Below, piece by piece: positions 25,175 to 33,946 of a DNA stretch of 64,000 bases. The position numbers and the translations under genes are program-made. The stretch comes from Polyangia bacterium (GTDB lineage: Bacteria > Myxococcota_A > Polyangia > Nannocystales > Nannocystaceae): positions 1 through 64,000 of the forward strand of contig JAUHWG010000020.1 in NCBI GenBank assembly GCA_030424595.1, in the 5' to 3' direction. The notes beneath the pieces are model-generated. The model did no database searches. It was given only the letters and a program-made list of their open reading frames with translations, and had not been told where the DNA came from. The number at the start of each line of letters is the position of its first letter. Position 1 is the first letter of the stretch.

Positions 25175-27166
25175 TCAGCTCCGTTCGCGGCGCCTGCGGA
25201 CGAGGAGTCCGAGCCCCAGCCAGGTGATCCACGTGAGCGCGAGGCCTCGCCCGTCCCCGTCCGGGCCGGCGCTGCGACAGGCGCAGCCCTCGGGCTCGCC
25301 GGAGTCGTCGCCCGCTGCGGTCGTGGCGGTGGCGCCTGTCATCGAGGCGCCGCTCGCCGTGCTCGAGGCGCCGGTCGACGAGGCGCCGGCCGACGCCGTG
25401 CCGGTCGACGATGCAGTGCCCGTCTCGTCGCCCGTCTCGCCGCCGGTCGTCGTGTCCGCCGGCGCGAGGAGGCCAGAGAGCGGGAGCTCGAAGACCTGCT
25501 CGGCGAGCACCGAGGGCTGGACCCCGCCGAGCGCGGCGAAGGCGTCAAAGGCGAGGGCGCCGGCGCTGTTGGTCCCGTTGTCGTCGGCGAGGAACTCGAG
25601 ATACTCGGGCGTGTTGACGAGGTAGAGCAGCCGCACCCGGAGCTCGAGGAGATCGGGCTCCTCGGCCTCCGGGGTCAGGTCGACGACCTCCGCGGGCGGG
25701 AAGGTGTAGCTGGCGACGTCGAAGTGCGGCCAGATCCCGTCGCCGTCGGGGCTGTAGCGATCGCCGACAGGGTCGGTCTCGGGGTCTAGCCCCAGCCCCT
25801 TGGGCGGGATCCGGGAGTCGACCTGCCAGGTGTTGTTGCGCAGGAGGTGGAAGGGCTGCTGATCGCCGTAGTTGACCGCGATCGCCTCGTAGCGGCGGAC
25901 CTGCGGGTCGTCCTCGGGGCCCTCGCCGTCGAGCCAGCGGCCCGAGCTGTAGACCAGCGTCCCCTCGTAGGTGGCCGTGACCTCGATCCACATCACCCGC
26001 CCCTCGGAGTAGCCGGTCGGCAGCTTGTGACCGCTCTCGTTGGTGACCGTGACGGTGAGGCCGTCGACGCCGGCGCCGAGATCGACGCTCGCCGGCGCCT
26101 CGACCTCCAGGGTCGCCGCAGTCGCGAGCGTGCGGTCGATGTTCTCCGCGGCGATGTCGTAGAAGACATCGTCGACCTCTGCGGTCCCGCGGTCGCCGTA
26201 GAGCGAGCGCAGCACCTCGATCATGAAGCGATTGCCGCCGCCGAGATCGTGACGACGGCCGCCGGTCGCGTGGAGCAGCCCCTCGCTCGCGTACTTGCCG
26301 CAGCCGGCGACGTCGGCGACCGCGGGCATGTGACAGTCCTGGCAGCTCTGCGGATCGTCACCGCCAGGGCCGTAGGCGGAGCCGAGCCACTCCGAGTAGG
26401 TGCGCTGCTCGTTGAAGGGCACGCCCATCCCCTGGCCCTGGGCGTCGACCCGCTCGCGCGGGGTGGTGACGTCGTGACAGGTGCCGCAGGCGCGCGAGCT
26501 GGCGAGAAACTCGCCGAGGGCCCAGGAGTGGAGCGGCTCCTCGCCGGGCGCGTAGCTCCAGGGGCCCCGCTTGGGCACCTTGCCGTCGATCCCGAGCGCA
26601 TCGTCGAGCACGTAGCGGGCGTTCCCCGCGGGCGTCTCGCCGTCGTCGATCATGCGGTGGCAGAAGTCGCACTCGATCCCCGCCCGGTCGAGCGGCTCGA
26701 GCTCCTCTAGGGCGATCGCCGAGGCGCGGCCGCCGAGGAACGCCTGCGGCGCGTGGCAGCGGACACAGTCCTCCGTCTCGCCCGGCTCCTCCTCGTCCTG
26801 CGAGGCGATCGCGACGCCCGCCCAGAAGACCGGATCGCGGGCGGCGTTCGCCATCAGCGTCCCCTGCCAGGCGATCGGCGCGACCAGGGGATCTTCCTTG
26901 GTCTCGGGGCTGTTGGCGAAGGAGTGGCACTCGGCGCAGTCCTCTGGATCCGCGAGCGGGTGGCTGAGCTCCCCGGGCAGCGTCGGCGCGGCGGAGGCCC
27001 GGCCCGTGCCCGCCAGGAGCGAGGCCAGGAGCACGGGGCCGAAGAGCGCCGCGGGGATCGACGCTGCGATCGAGCGGGGCGCGAGGCGTGCGGAGCGAGG
27101 CGTCCCGGACATCCGCCCCGCGGAGGAGACAGAGACGCGCCGACGCCAGAGCTTCACAGAATGCAT
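25175..27166 (-). CDS. Secreted multihaem c-type cytochrome with MYXO-CTERM tail
   Basis: Predicted exported electron-transfer protein of 663 aa. It has an N-terminal hydrophobic segment (SIPAALFGPVLLASLLAGTG) and five CxxCH haem-binding motifs: CAECH, CVRCH, CDFCH, CGTCH and CQDCH, within residues ~75-275. This spacing is like cytochrome c552/c554-type modules. A beta-sandwich region follows (VTVTNESGHKLPTGYSEGR). A Gly/Ser/Thr/Ala linker leads to a C-terminal CACR-like tail, one membrane helix and an Arg cluster (LVRRRRERS), the hallmark of MYXO-CTERM sorting signals. The substrate is unknown. The start is either ATG 27166 or ATG 27112; both keep the signal segment. Confidence 0.85.
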   Translation of the reverse strand: MHSVKLWRRRVSVSSAGRMSGTPRSARLAPRSIAASIPAALFGPVLLASLLAGTGRASAAPTLPGELSHPLADPEDCAECHSFANSPETKEDPLVAPIAWQGTLMANAARDPVFWAGVAIASQDEEEPGETEDCVRCHAPQAFLGGRASAIALEELEPLDRAGIECDFCHRMIDDGETPAGNARYVLDDALGIDGKVPKRGPWSYAPGEEPLHSWALGEFLASSRACGTCHDVTTPRERVDAQGQGMGVPFNEQRTYSEWLGSAYGPGGDDPQSCQDCHMPAVADVAGCGKYASEGLLHATGGRRHDLGGGNRFMIEVLRSLYGDRGTAEVDDVFYDIAAENIDRTLATAATLEVEAPASVDLGAGVDGLTVTVTNESGHKLPTGYSEGRVMWIEVTATYEGTLVYSSGRWLDGEGPEDDPQVRRYEAIAVNYGDQQPFHLLRNNTWQVDSRIPPKGLGLDPETDPVGDRYSPDGDGIWPHFDVASYTFPPAEVVDLTPEAEEPDLLELRVRLLYLVNTPEYLEFLADDNGTNSAGALAFDAFAALGGVQPSVLAEQVFELPLSGLLAPADTTTGGETGDETGTASSTGTASAGASSTGASSTASGASMTGATATTAAGDDSGEPEGCACRSAGPDGDGRGLALTWITWLGLGLLVRRRRERS

Positions 27167-27186
27167 GTTGGGGTATCGTACGCCGG

Positions 27187-27846
27187 ATGAAGCGGCAGAG
27201 CGACCACACCCGCGCCCGGCGAGAGGACGATCCGCAAAGCCCGAGCGCCCGCGTCGAACGCCCTCGCAAGGGCACCCTCGCCCCTCTCCTCGCCCCTCTC
27301 CTCGCCCCGCTCCTCGCCCGCGTCCTCGCCCGATCTGGCCGCCCGCTCTGCGCCGGCGCCGTGGTCCTCGGCATACCGCTCAACCAAGCCTGCCAGACCC
27401 CGGAGACCTCCCTCACCAGCCCCTCCTCGGCGAGCGGCGCGGAGCGTGATCCACGGCGCGCTGGCCGGCCCGGAGAGCCGCCCCAGGAGGCGCGCACCGC
27501 CAACCCCGACGGCCGAACCTTCGACAACCAACCCGACTACGACGCGGAGGCCGCGAGCCTCCGCGAGTTCGTCGCGCCGCTCCTGCCGACGCCCCTGCCG
27601 AGCGATCCCCAGGCTGCCTGCGAGGACATGTACACCGCGATCGACCGGTTCTACTCGGCGATCGAGACCGCCCCCCACCGCCGCCAGGAGCTCGCGAAGA
27701 ACCTCAAGAGCTCCCGCGAGGACGATCTCCGGAGCTGCGTCGCGGAGACCACCCCGACCGCCGCCGCCTGCGTCGCGGTGCTCCTGGGCCGACGCACGGC
27801 GGAGCTGCCCTGGCTGCTCGACCAGTGCTCGCGGGCCTACCCCTGA
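27187..27846 (+). CDS. Hypothetical exported protein
   Basis: A 219-aa protein divergent from the multihaem gene (20 bases between start codons). It starts MKRQSDHTRARREDD. A 12-bp repeat encodes APLLAPLLAPLLA near residues 25-40, then a hydrophobic stretch LCAGAVVLGIPLNQAC gives a possible lipobox. The mature part is helical with few Cys (PQAACEDMYTAIDRFYSAIETAP, LRSCVAETTPTAAACVAVL). No family is recognised. The long charged n-region makes export less certain than for other lipoproteins here. Confidence 0.6.
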   Translation: MKRQSDHTRARREDDPQSPSARVERPRKGTLAPLLAPLLAPLLARVLARSGRPLCAGAVVLGIPLNQACQTPETSLTSPSSASGAERDPRRAGRPGEPPQEARTANPDGRTFDNQPDYDAEAASLREFVAPLLPTPLPSDPQAACEDMYTAIDRFYSAIETAPHRRQELAKNLKSSREDDLRSCVAETTPTAAACVAVLLGRRTAELPWLLDQCSRAYP

Positions 27847-27891
27847 GCCCGGGAGGACCAGACCATCTCGGCCCCTGCGCCCTAGTCCCAT

Positions 27892-28045
27892 GAGAGCCCG
27901 TGGTCCAAGCCCCGCGTGCTCTCGCGCCGCAAGCTGGTCCTCGTGGCTTGGACAAGAGGCCGCTGTGCCGCGCCGTACAGCGAGTCTTGGCCGAGTCGAG
28001 AGGGACGTCGAGAGCGCGCCGGACTCTCGCCACGGCTGCTGCTAG
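27892..28045. mobile_element. Repeat B copy ending at the stop codon of a small lipoprotein gene
   Basis: Left end AGCCCGTGGTCCAAGCCCCG and right end CGGACTCTCGCCACGGCTGC, with the terminal CTAG at 28042-28045. That CTAG contains the TAG stop, on the minus strand, of the gene at 28042-28428. Internal GCGCCGCAAGCTGGTCC and CGCGCCGTACAGCG blocks match other copies. Confidence 0.7.
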
Positions 28046-28428
28046 AGGGCGAGCTCGCTGAGCACCCGCTTCACCTCGGGGTCGTCCATCCCGATCATCG
28101 GGTTGCCGACGCAGGCCGCCGCCCGCCCGGTCGCGCCGAGCATGCGGTTCCAGCGGCCCCACTCGTCGCCGGGGAGCTTCTCGTGCTTGGCCCGCAGCTC
28201 GATGAAGCGCGCGCCGTTCTTGCTCTGCCACTCGGCCATCGCCGCGCCCATCGTCGAACATTCGCCGATGTTGTCGTCGATCGCACCTCGGAGGCCGTCG
28301 GCGAGCGTCGCCAGCTCGCGCTGCTCCTGCCGCTCCGGGGAGAGCGGCGCGCTCTCCTTCTCCTCGCCGGAGCAGCCGGCGAGCGCGAGGACGACGAGGG
28401 ATGAGAAGGCGAAGCTCAGGGCTCTCAT
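28042..28428 (-). CDS. Small lipoprotein
   Basis: A 128-aa lipoprotein. The start MRALSFAFSSLVVLALAGC has an excellent lipobox (LAGC, Cys19); the longer upstream frame is repeat B DNA. The mature part is charged and helical (QEQRELATLADGLRGAID, KHEKLPGDEWGRWNRML) with two Cys (GECSTMG, AACVGNP) that may form a disulfide. No family recognised. Its stop codon is provided by a repeat B terminus. Confidence 0.75.
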   Translation of the reverse strand: MRALSFAFSSLVVLALAGCSGEEKESAPLSPERQEQRELATLADGLRGAIDDNIGECSTMGAAMAEWQSKNGARFIELRAKHEKLPGDEWGRWNRMLGATGRAAACVGNPMIGMDDPEVKRVLSELAL

Positions 28429-28479
28429 GGCCCCCGTGTGCCCGATCCTGCTCCGGGGCGCAAGCCACCAACGAGAGCG

Positions 28480-28594
28480 CGCGGGGCTTTTGCCACAGCC
28501 CCCGAGGAGGCGTCTTATCGGGACCGTGAGGGAATACGAGGGCCACAGAGCGCGCGGGACTGTGGCGCGCGGGGCTTTTGCCACCGCCTCCTAG
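28480..28594. repeat. Repeat B fragments, ending at the FGE-like stop codon
   Basis: Two overlapping pieces of the B right end (GCGCGCGGGGCTTTTGCCAC) occur at 28486 and about 28567, the second ending CCGCCTCCTAG. The CTAG overlaps the minus-strand stop codon of the gene at 28591-29307. The piece in between (GGGACCGTGAGGG) is unrelated. This looks like a rearranged or partially duplicated element. Confidence 0.6.
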
Positions 28595-29307
28595 GCGCTG
28601 GGGGAGCGGGCGAGGCGGAGGCCAACGTCCTCTATCCGCAGCGTCGGGTGGCTCTTGCGCCTGCAGGAGGCCCGGCACCCGCGCGGGCGATCGGCGAAGC
28701 CGCCCCCTCGAAACACCCGGTAGGGGCCGTAGACCCGCGGGTCGAAGACATCCCAGCACCACTCCCAGGCGTTGCCGATCATGTCGTAGAAGCCCCAGGC
28801 GTTGGGCTCGCGGGTCGCCACCGCGTGGATCTCGTCGTCGGAGTTGCCGATGTACCAGGCGATCTCGTCCAGCTCTCCGTAGCGCGGCTCGGCGGAGCCC
28901 GCCCGGCAGGCGAGCTCCCACTCCGCCTCGGTCGGCAGGCGGTAGCCATCCGCGCTTCGATCGAAGACGACCTCCTCCGCGTCGACGCCCCCGAGCCCCG
29001 AGTAGCAGGGGCGGAGCCCCGCGGCCTCCGAGAGGCTGTTGCAGAGGCGCACGCAGTCGTTCCACGAGACCTCGGTGACAGGGGTCTGAGGCCCCGCGGT
29101 GGAGGCCGGCGAAGCGCCGACCAGCGCCCCGTGCAGGGCCCGGGTGAGGTGCACCGCCGAGAGGAGGAAGGGCTCTACGGCGACCTCCCAGCGCCGCCGG
29201 GTCCCCTCGTCGCGGAGGAGGATAGGCCCCCCCTCGACCGGGAGCATCCGCCCTGCGATCGTCTCGATCGTCGTTCCGGCGATCGTATGAGCTCCGCTTC
29301 GACCCAT
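28591..29307 (-). CDS. Formylglycine-generating enzyme family (SUMF1-like) protein
   Basis: A 238-aa SUMF1/FGE-fold protein, either an active formylglycine-generating enzyme or a binding relative. Typical blocks in order are VTEVSWNDCVRLCNSLSEAA, GLRPCYSGLGG, YRLPTEAEWELACRAG, PNAWGFYDMIGNAWEWCWD, YRVFRGGGF, and a C-terminal GCRASCRRKSHP with VGLRLA. In true FGEs two Cys near this end are catalytic, spaced C-x4-C; here the spacing is C-x3-C, so activity is uncertain. There is no signal peptide, and no sulfatase gene is nearby. It begins 10 bases after the end of the propeller/cytochrome gene (29318), indicating one operon. Confidence 0.85.
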   Translation of the reverse strand: MGRSGAHTIAGTTIETIAGRMLPVEGGPILLRDEGTRRRWEVAVEPFLLSAVHLTRALHGALVGASPASTAGPQTPVTEVSWNDCVRLCNSLSEAAGLRPCYSGLGGVDAEEVVFDRSADGYRLPTEAEWELACRAGSAEPRYGELDEIAWYIGNSDDEIHAVATREPNAWGFYDMIGNAWEWCWDVFDPRVYGPYRVFRGGGFADRPRGCRASCRRKSHPTLRIEDVGLRLARSPSA

Positions 29308-29317
29308 GGCGCTGATC

Positions 29318-32300
29318 CTACGGCATGATGAAGGTGTACTCGCCGGCCGAGAAGCTCGCCGTGAGCACGTTCGCCTTGTAGCACTGACCGCTGACGAGGG
29401 CGGCCGCGCCGGGGGCTGCTCCGCCGACGTCGAGGGTCACGTCGACCGCCGCGTCGGGCACCTCGCCGTAGGTGACCGGGCCGACAAAGCCCTCCGGGAA
29501 GGACTCGAGCTGGATCGCCCAGTAGGCGTTGCCGCCCGCGACCGGCTGACCCGGCCCGGCCGGCGGCTGGGCGTCGGGGTCGATCACGTAGAGGCCCGCG
29601 GCCTGCTCCTCGCCCCAGTCGATCACCGGCAGGTTGGCCCCGTCGAAGGTGACCTCGACCGCGACATCGCCGGCCGCGCCGACCGAACAATCGCCGCCGC
29701 CCGGCCGGCTCAGCCGCCAGACGATCCCCGACTCGATAAAGCCAGGGCCGGAGATGGTCAGGGTCCCCTCGGCGTAGTCACCGACGCCGTCGTCGTCGAG
29801 GTCGACCAGCGTCCCCTGAAAACCGGTGCTGTCGGCGAAGCTGGGGCCGATCGGGATCGGCAGGGCCGGGCTGACGACGCGGTCGCCGTCGACCGAGGCG
29901 ACCCGCTCGAGGACCAGGTCCTGGCCGTAGTCAAAGAGGAGCGCCGCGCCGCTCTCGGTCTCGGTCGCCGTCAGCGGCACCAGCGTCGCGAGGGTGTTGT
30001 CGAGGTCGAACTCCTGGGTCATCGGGTTGGCCAGCGGCATGTCGACGGTCCACAGGTACTCACCGTCTAGGCGCAGCGCCGGCGCGGCCGCGGTCGTGAA
30101 GCTCACCTCCCAAGGCGTCGGCTCATCGATGTCGGCGACCCAGAGCGACTCGCCGTCAAAGCCCTCGATCCCGGGGTCGACCCGGACCGTGTAGGCCTGG
30201 CCGTGCTCCAACGGCGCGCTGGTCGAGAGGGTGACGTGGCGTCCGTCGATGTCGAGCTCGCGGGTGATCGCCACCTCGCCGCCGCCCGCGTCGACGAGGG
30301 TGATCTTCGCGAGGTTGTCGACGTCGCTCCACAGCGGCCGGGAGAACGTCAGCAGGATCGGCTGATCGGCGCTGACCGAGCTGCTCTCCGGCCGGGGCTC
30401 GCTGGCGAGGACGAAGAGGTCGCGGCCGGTGAGCTCCTGGAGGTAGCGCTCGATCGAGGCCCGCTCCTCGTCGCTCAGCGCGGCGGCGCCGAAGGCCTCG
30501 ACGACCCGGTCGATCGCGCCGCTGAGGGTCGGCGAGTCGCCGCGCTTGAGCCACGTGCCGAGGCGATAGGTGCCGACCAGGCTCGGGATGTCGGTCGGAC
30601 CCTCCGAGACCCCCTCGCCGAGGAGCCCGCGGGTCGTCGTCAGCGGCAGGGGGTGGCAGCTCGCACAATTGCCCGCCCCCTCGAAGAGCTCCTTGCCGGC
30701 CATCGCCTCCTCGGAGAGGCTGCCGTCGAGGCGCGTGTAGCCGTTCGCCGGCGGCGGCGGCATGAGCGACGCGAGGTAGGCCGAGAGGGCCCGGTGCTCT
30801 TCGGTGGTCGGGCGGACGCCGACGTTGGTGTTGACCGTGAAGGCGTAGTTGTCGACGCTCGACAGGTAGCCGTCCCAGCCGAGCGGATAGGTGCCCTCGA
30901 GCCAGCTAAAGGGTCGGCTCGCCTTGCGCCCCGAGAAGGGCCCCGCGTTCCAGATCAGGGTGTCGGAGAGGCCGTCGGTGTGGCAGGAGTTGCAGCCCCA
31001 GTTGGCGGCGTAGCTCTCGCCCGCGCCGGTGAAGTAGCGCTGGCCAGCGGCGACGAGCCCCGGGCGACGATCGGTCGTGGTCGTCACCGAGCCGACGCCG
31101 ACGTCGCCGACGATCCGCGTCACCTGCATGTCCTGGGCGCCGTGGACGTAGACCCCGTCGCCTACCGTGGTGATCCCGCGAGGACGCCCGGGCGCGGCGA
31201 CCCGGGCGACCTCGGCGAGGGTCTGTGGGTCGAGGCCGATCGCCAGGTCCGAGCCCTCGGCGGTGACCCAGAGCTTGCCGCCGCCGAGGGTCAGGCTGTG
31301 GACCGTGACCGCCGGGCCGCCGCTGGTCGCCTGGCGGGTGAGGTCGGCGGCGCTCAGGAGATCGCCGCTGGCGGTGTCGAAGCGCGCGACCTCGTGGCGA
31401 AAGCTCGGCGCCGAGGGATCGCCGAGGCTGACCACAGTGTCGCTCGTGGTCCGCGAGACGTAGAGCACGTCGCCGCTCGGGTCGAGGAGCATGGCCGTGA
31501 TCGTCGCGCCGATGTTCAGCCACCAACGACGGACCTCGAGGCTGCCGGTGTCGATCTCGGCGAGATCATGCTCGTCGGCGATCGGGTCCTCGCCGTAGGG
31601 GTAGCGCGAGGGCTGACCCGAGCGGTGGCTGGCGACGTAGAGGCGAGAGTCGTCGGCGCTGAGCGCCATCGCCAGCGGGTCGGTGCCGACCTCGATCCGG
31701 GCGCTGCGGACCCGCGCCGCGAGGTCGACGACGGCGACGGCGTTCTCGCTCTTGAGGGCGACGTAGGCGGTCGCGCCGTCGCTGCTGACGACCACGTTCG
31801 CCGGTTCGTCGCCGACCCAGATCGAGTCGAGGAGGCGGCCGCTCTCGCGATCGACGAGGCCCAGGGTGTCGCTGCCCCGCTGGGCGACGACCGCGAAGTC
31901 CATCCCCTCGCGCCAGGCGATCGCGACCGGCCAGGCGCCGACCGGGTGCTCGCCGAGGACCGCGAGGGTCCCCGCCTCGAGGCGGGTGATCGTCGGCGTC
32001 TGGACGTTGGCGACCCAGACCTCACCGCCGACCTCGGCGATCGAGCTCGACGGGTAGTAGTTGTAATTCATGAAGGGACGGACGGCGGAGTCGACGACCT
32101 CGAGCGTGATCGTGCCGGCCTCGGAGTCGTCGGCCTGGGCGAGGGCGAGGCGCCAGGTGCCGGGGGTCGTCGGCGTGATCCGCCAGCTCCCCTCAGCGCC
32201 GCGGATCACCGGCTCTTCGCTGCCCTCGGGGCGCTCCTGCACGGTCCAGCGGACCTCGGCGCACTGGGTGCTGGGGTCGAGGCTCGGCAGATAGAAGGTC

Positions 32301-32446
32301 TCGCCGGCGACATGGCGCGCGGTCGACTGACCGTCAAAACGTTCGCTGATGCAGGCCGCCGCGGTCGCGTCGTCGGGACCGCAGGCCGCGAGGCCGGGCG
32401 AGATCAGAGAGAGGACGAGGGCGGAGACGGGGAGGTTCGAGCGCAT
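29318..32446 (-). CDS. Large lipoprotein: beta-propeller, dihaem cytochrome and Ig-like domains
   Basis: A 1042-aa exported lipoprotein. The start MRSNLPVSALVLSLISPGLAAC ends in a lipobox. After an Ig-like N-terminal region (residues ~30-115) comes a YVTN-type seven-bladed propeller (~120-450: WVANVQTPTITRLEAGTLA, RQTGFS-free blades such as GRLLDSIWVGDEPANVVVS, TAYVALKSENAVAVVDL, RLYVASHRSGQPSR). Then come two c-type haem motifs (CNSCHTDG, CASCHPLP) in a MauG/di-haem-peroxidase-like region, and C-terminal Ig-like strands (ESSSVSADQPILLTFSRPL). Electron transfer or surface oxidation is likely. It is co-transcribed with the FGE-like gene (10-base gap). Confidence 0.85.
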   Translation of the reverse strand: MRSNLPVSALVLSLISPGLAACGPDDATAAACISERFDGQSTARHVAGETFYLPSLDPSTQCAEVRWTVQERPEGSEEPVIRGAEGSWRITPTTPGTWRLALAQADDSEAGTITLEVVDSAVRPFMNYNYYPSSSIAEVGGEVWVANVQTPTITRLEAGTLAVLGEHPVGAWPVAIAWREGMDFAVVAQRGSDTLGLVDRESGRLLDSIWVGDEPANVVVSSDGATAYVALKSENAVAVVDLAARVRSARIEVGTDPLAMALSADDSRLYVASHRSGQPSRYPYGEDPIADEHDLAEIDTGSLEVRRWWLNIGATITAMLLDPSGDVLYVSRTTSDTVVSLGDPSAPSFRHEVARFDTASGDLLSAADLTRQATSGGPAVTVHSLTLGGGKLWVTAEGSDLAIGLDPQTLAEVARVAAPGRPRGITTVGDGVYVHGAQDMQVTRIVGDVGVGSVTTTTDRRPGLVAAGQRYFTGAGESYAANWGCNSCHTDGLSDTLIWNAGPFSGRKASRPFSWLEGTYPLGWDGYLSSVDNYAFTVNTNVGVRPTTEEHRALSAYLASLMPPPPANGYTRLDGSLSEEAMAGKELFEGAGNCASCHPLPLTTTRGLLGEGVSEGPTDIPSLVGTYRLGTWLKRGDSPTLSGAIDRVVEAFGAAALSDEERASIERYLQELTGRDLFVLASEPRPESSSVSADQPILLTFSRPLWSDVDNLAKITLVDAGGGEVAITRELDIDGRHVTLSTSAPLEHGQAYTVRVDPGIEGFDGESLWVADIDEPTPWEVSFTTAAAPALRLDGEYLWTVDMPLANPMTQEFDLDNTLATLVPLTATETESGAALLFDYGQDLVLERVASVDGDRVVSPALPIPIGPSFADSTGFQGTLVDLDDDGVGDYAEGTLTISGPGFIESGIVWRLSRPGGGDCSVGAAGDVAVEVTFDGANLPVIDWGEEQAAGLYVIDPDAQPPAGPGQPVAGGNAYWAIQLESFPEGFVGPVTYGEVPDAAVDVTLDVGGAAPGAAALVSGQCYKANVLTASFSAGEYTFIMP

Positions 32447-32591
32447 GGCAGTGAGGAGTTCTTACATAGGTCGGACCCGAGCGCACCCCCTGGAGGGGGT
32501 ATTTGCGGGTCTTCTTGCCGATGCGCGGAGCGTGGACCTCTGCTCTGCGCAACTGGCGCGGGGGGTCTGCGCTTTGCTCGGGCGCGAGGGG

Positions 32592-32845
32592 TGATCTACG
32601 GGCTGGGTCCGGGGGGAGCGGGGGGTTCACTCGCTCTGCGGGGGGAGGCTCGGGGGCGGGGGCCGCAAGGTTGAGGGCGGGGGCTGAGGCGTGGGCCGGT
32701 CAAGGGGGGACGCCACTCTCTCAGACAGGTCGGAGCGCGCGTCGACCCCTTGTTCCAAGGGGTCTATGCGCGTCCTAGACTCGTTCGCGACGTCCCCCCT
32801 CGCCCGTCCCCTGCGGCTCTTCCTCCTATGAGGTGAGCTGAGGAC
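32592..32845 (+). ncRNA. Structured element C, copy 3
   Basis: Outer stem GGGGGGACG (32704-32712) pairs perfectly with CGTCCCCCC (32791-32799), a different sequence from copies 1 and 2. Inner stem 32745-32751 (ACCCCTT) pairs with 32757-32763, extended by a GC-rich helix with one G-T pair. Loop strands ACTCTCTCAGACAGGTCGGAG and CGTCCTAGACTCGTTCGCG are almost identical to the other copies. Upstream GATCTACGGGCTGG and GGTTGAGGGC blocks are shared. It is followed directly by a 57-bp array. Confidence 0.6.
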
Positions 32846-33269
32846 GAGGGCTGAAGTGCTCCTCCAACACAGCGCGCCTCCCAAGGGTGTCTTGCTGAGG
32901 ACGAGGGCTGAAGTGCTCCTCTAACACCCGCGCCTCCCAAGGGTGTCATGCTGAGGACGAAGTCTGAAGTGCTCCTCCAACACCCGCGCCTCCCAAGGGT
33001 GTCATGCTGAGGACGAGGGCTGAAGTGCTCCTCCAACACCCGCGCCTCCCAAGGGTGTCTTGCTGAGGACGAGGGCTGAAGTGCTCCTCCAACACAGCGC
33101 GCCTCCCAAGGGTGTCCTGCTGAGGACGAAGGCTGAAGTGCTCCTCCAACACAGCATGCCTCCCAAGGGACGAGGGCTGAAGTGCTCCTCCAACACAGCG
33201 CGCCTCCCAAGGGTGTCCTGCTGAGGGCGAAGGCTGAAGTGCTCCTCCAACACCCGCGCCTCCCAAGGG
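32837..33269. repeat. 57-bp minisatellite, 8 copies
   Basis: Contiguous units of about 56-57 bp, each with GCTGAGGACGAGGGCTGAAG, TGCTCCTCCAACAC and GCGCCTCCCAAGGGTGTC. One unit is truncated to ~37 bp, near 33169. Units differ at single bases and at CAGCGCG versus CCCGCG. There are no unique spacers, so it is not CRISPR. It starts where the element C3 flank ends (GGTGAGCTGAGG), as if amplified from it. Reverse-strand ORFs across it are repeat-encoded and not credible genes. No feature is seen in 33270-33367. Confidence 0.9.
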
Positions 33270-33367
33270 ATTCACGCTCGCTCGCGGTCCCCTGCTGGTC
33301 CTCATCTCGAGGTTTGCTGACGCGCTCTTGGGGCGCGTCGCGTGCCCGACTCGGAGCCGCGGGCGGC

Positions 33368-33946
33368 TTAGGCGTCGAGGCCGAGCTGCCGTGGGCTGCG
33401 CTCGTACCAGTCGTCGGCGAGGCGGGTGAAGACGTTGCACTGCCTCATCTCGCCGCGATAGACGTGGACGGAGACGGCGATCTGGTCGGGGCTGGGGTTG
33501 GCGATGGTGTGATACTCGTGCGGCGGGATCAGGCTGCCAGCGGAGCCGGGGCCGGCTTGGATGCTGCCGACGGCCTCGAACTGGTAGTGATCGCCGCGAC
33601 GCTCGCCGACCTCGTATTGGACGACCTCGAGCTCGCCTCGCCAGACCCCCTCGACGCACCACATTCCGCAGTGATCGTGGATCGGCGTGCCCTGACCTGG
33701 CCCCCAGGTCATGGCGATAACAGAGTAGCCGAGCTCACGGCTGGTGTAGAGTTCGCGCCGCGCGTAGTGCTCGAGGTTGGCCTCGAAGACACACTCCGGC
33801 AGGCGGATCTCGGCGCTCCGGATCATCTGACACATGCTCCGCCGGAGCTCGTCGACGACGTCGCGCTGCTCGCCGCGGATGACGGCGTGATCGATCGCCG
33901 CGACTAGCTCGTCGATCCCTGCGAAACCCATCGTTGCCCCTCTCAT
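33368..33946 (-). CDS. Cysteine dioxygenase type I family protein
   Basis: Cupin-fold, iron-dependent thiol dioxygenase, likely oxidising L-cysteine to cysteine sulfinate. From the chosen ATG (MRGATMGFAGIDELV) the protein is 192 aa, the family's usual size. Metal-binding motif TPIHDHCGMWCVEGVWRG provides His90 and His92, and PPHEYHTI a third His (~143-146). Cys97 lies seven residues after the first His, where the mammalian enzyme has the Cys of its Cys-Tyr crosslink. SVHVYRG is the typical end. An ATG 15 bases downstream also has a good ribosome-binding site (GAGGGG). The long upstream frame runs into repeat DNA. Confidence 0.9.
   Translation of the reverse strand: MRGATMGFAGIDELVAAIDHAVIRGEQRDVVDELRRSMCQMIRSAEIRLPECVFEANLEHYARRELYTSRELGYSVIAMTWGPGQGTPIHDHCGMWCVEGVWRGELEVVQYEVGERRGDHYQFEAVGSIQAGPGSAGSLIPPHEYHTIANPSPDQIAVSVHVYRGEMRQCNVFTRLADDWYERSPRQLGLDA

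Noticed and set aside
30203..32674. 823-aa plus-strand frame opposite the propeller/dihaem gene
   Set aside because: Shadow of the minus-strand gene with haem motifs and signal peptide; no domain in the frame.
32764..33253. Minus-strand frames through the 57-bp array
   Set aside because: Entirely repeat-derived; no start context or conserved domain.
32837..33269. CRISPR array
   Set aside because: Units are contiguous and nearly identical with no unique spacers, and no cas gene is present.
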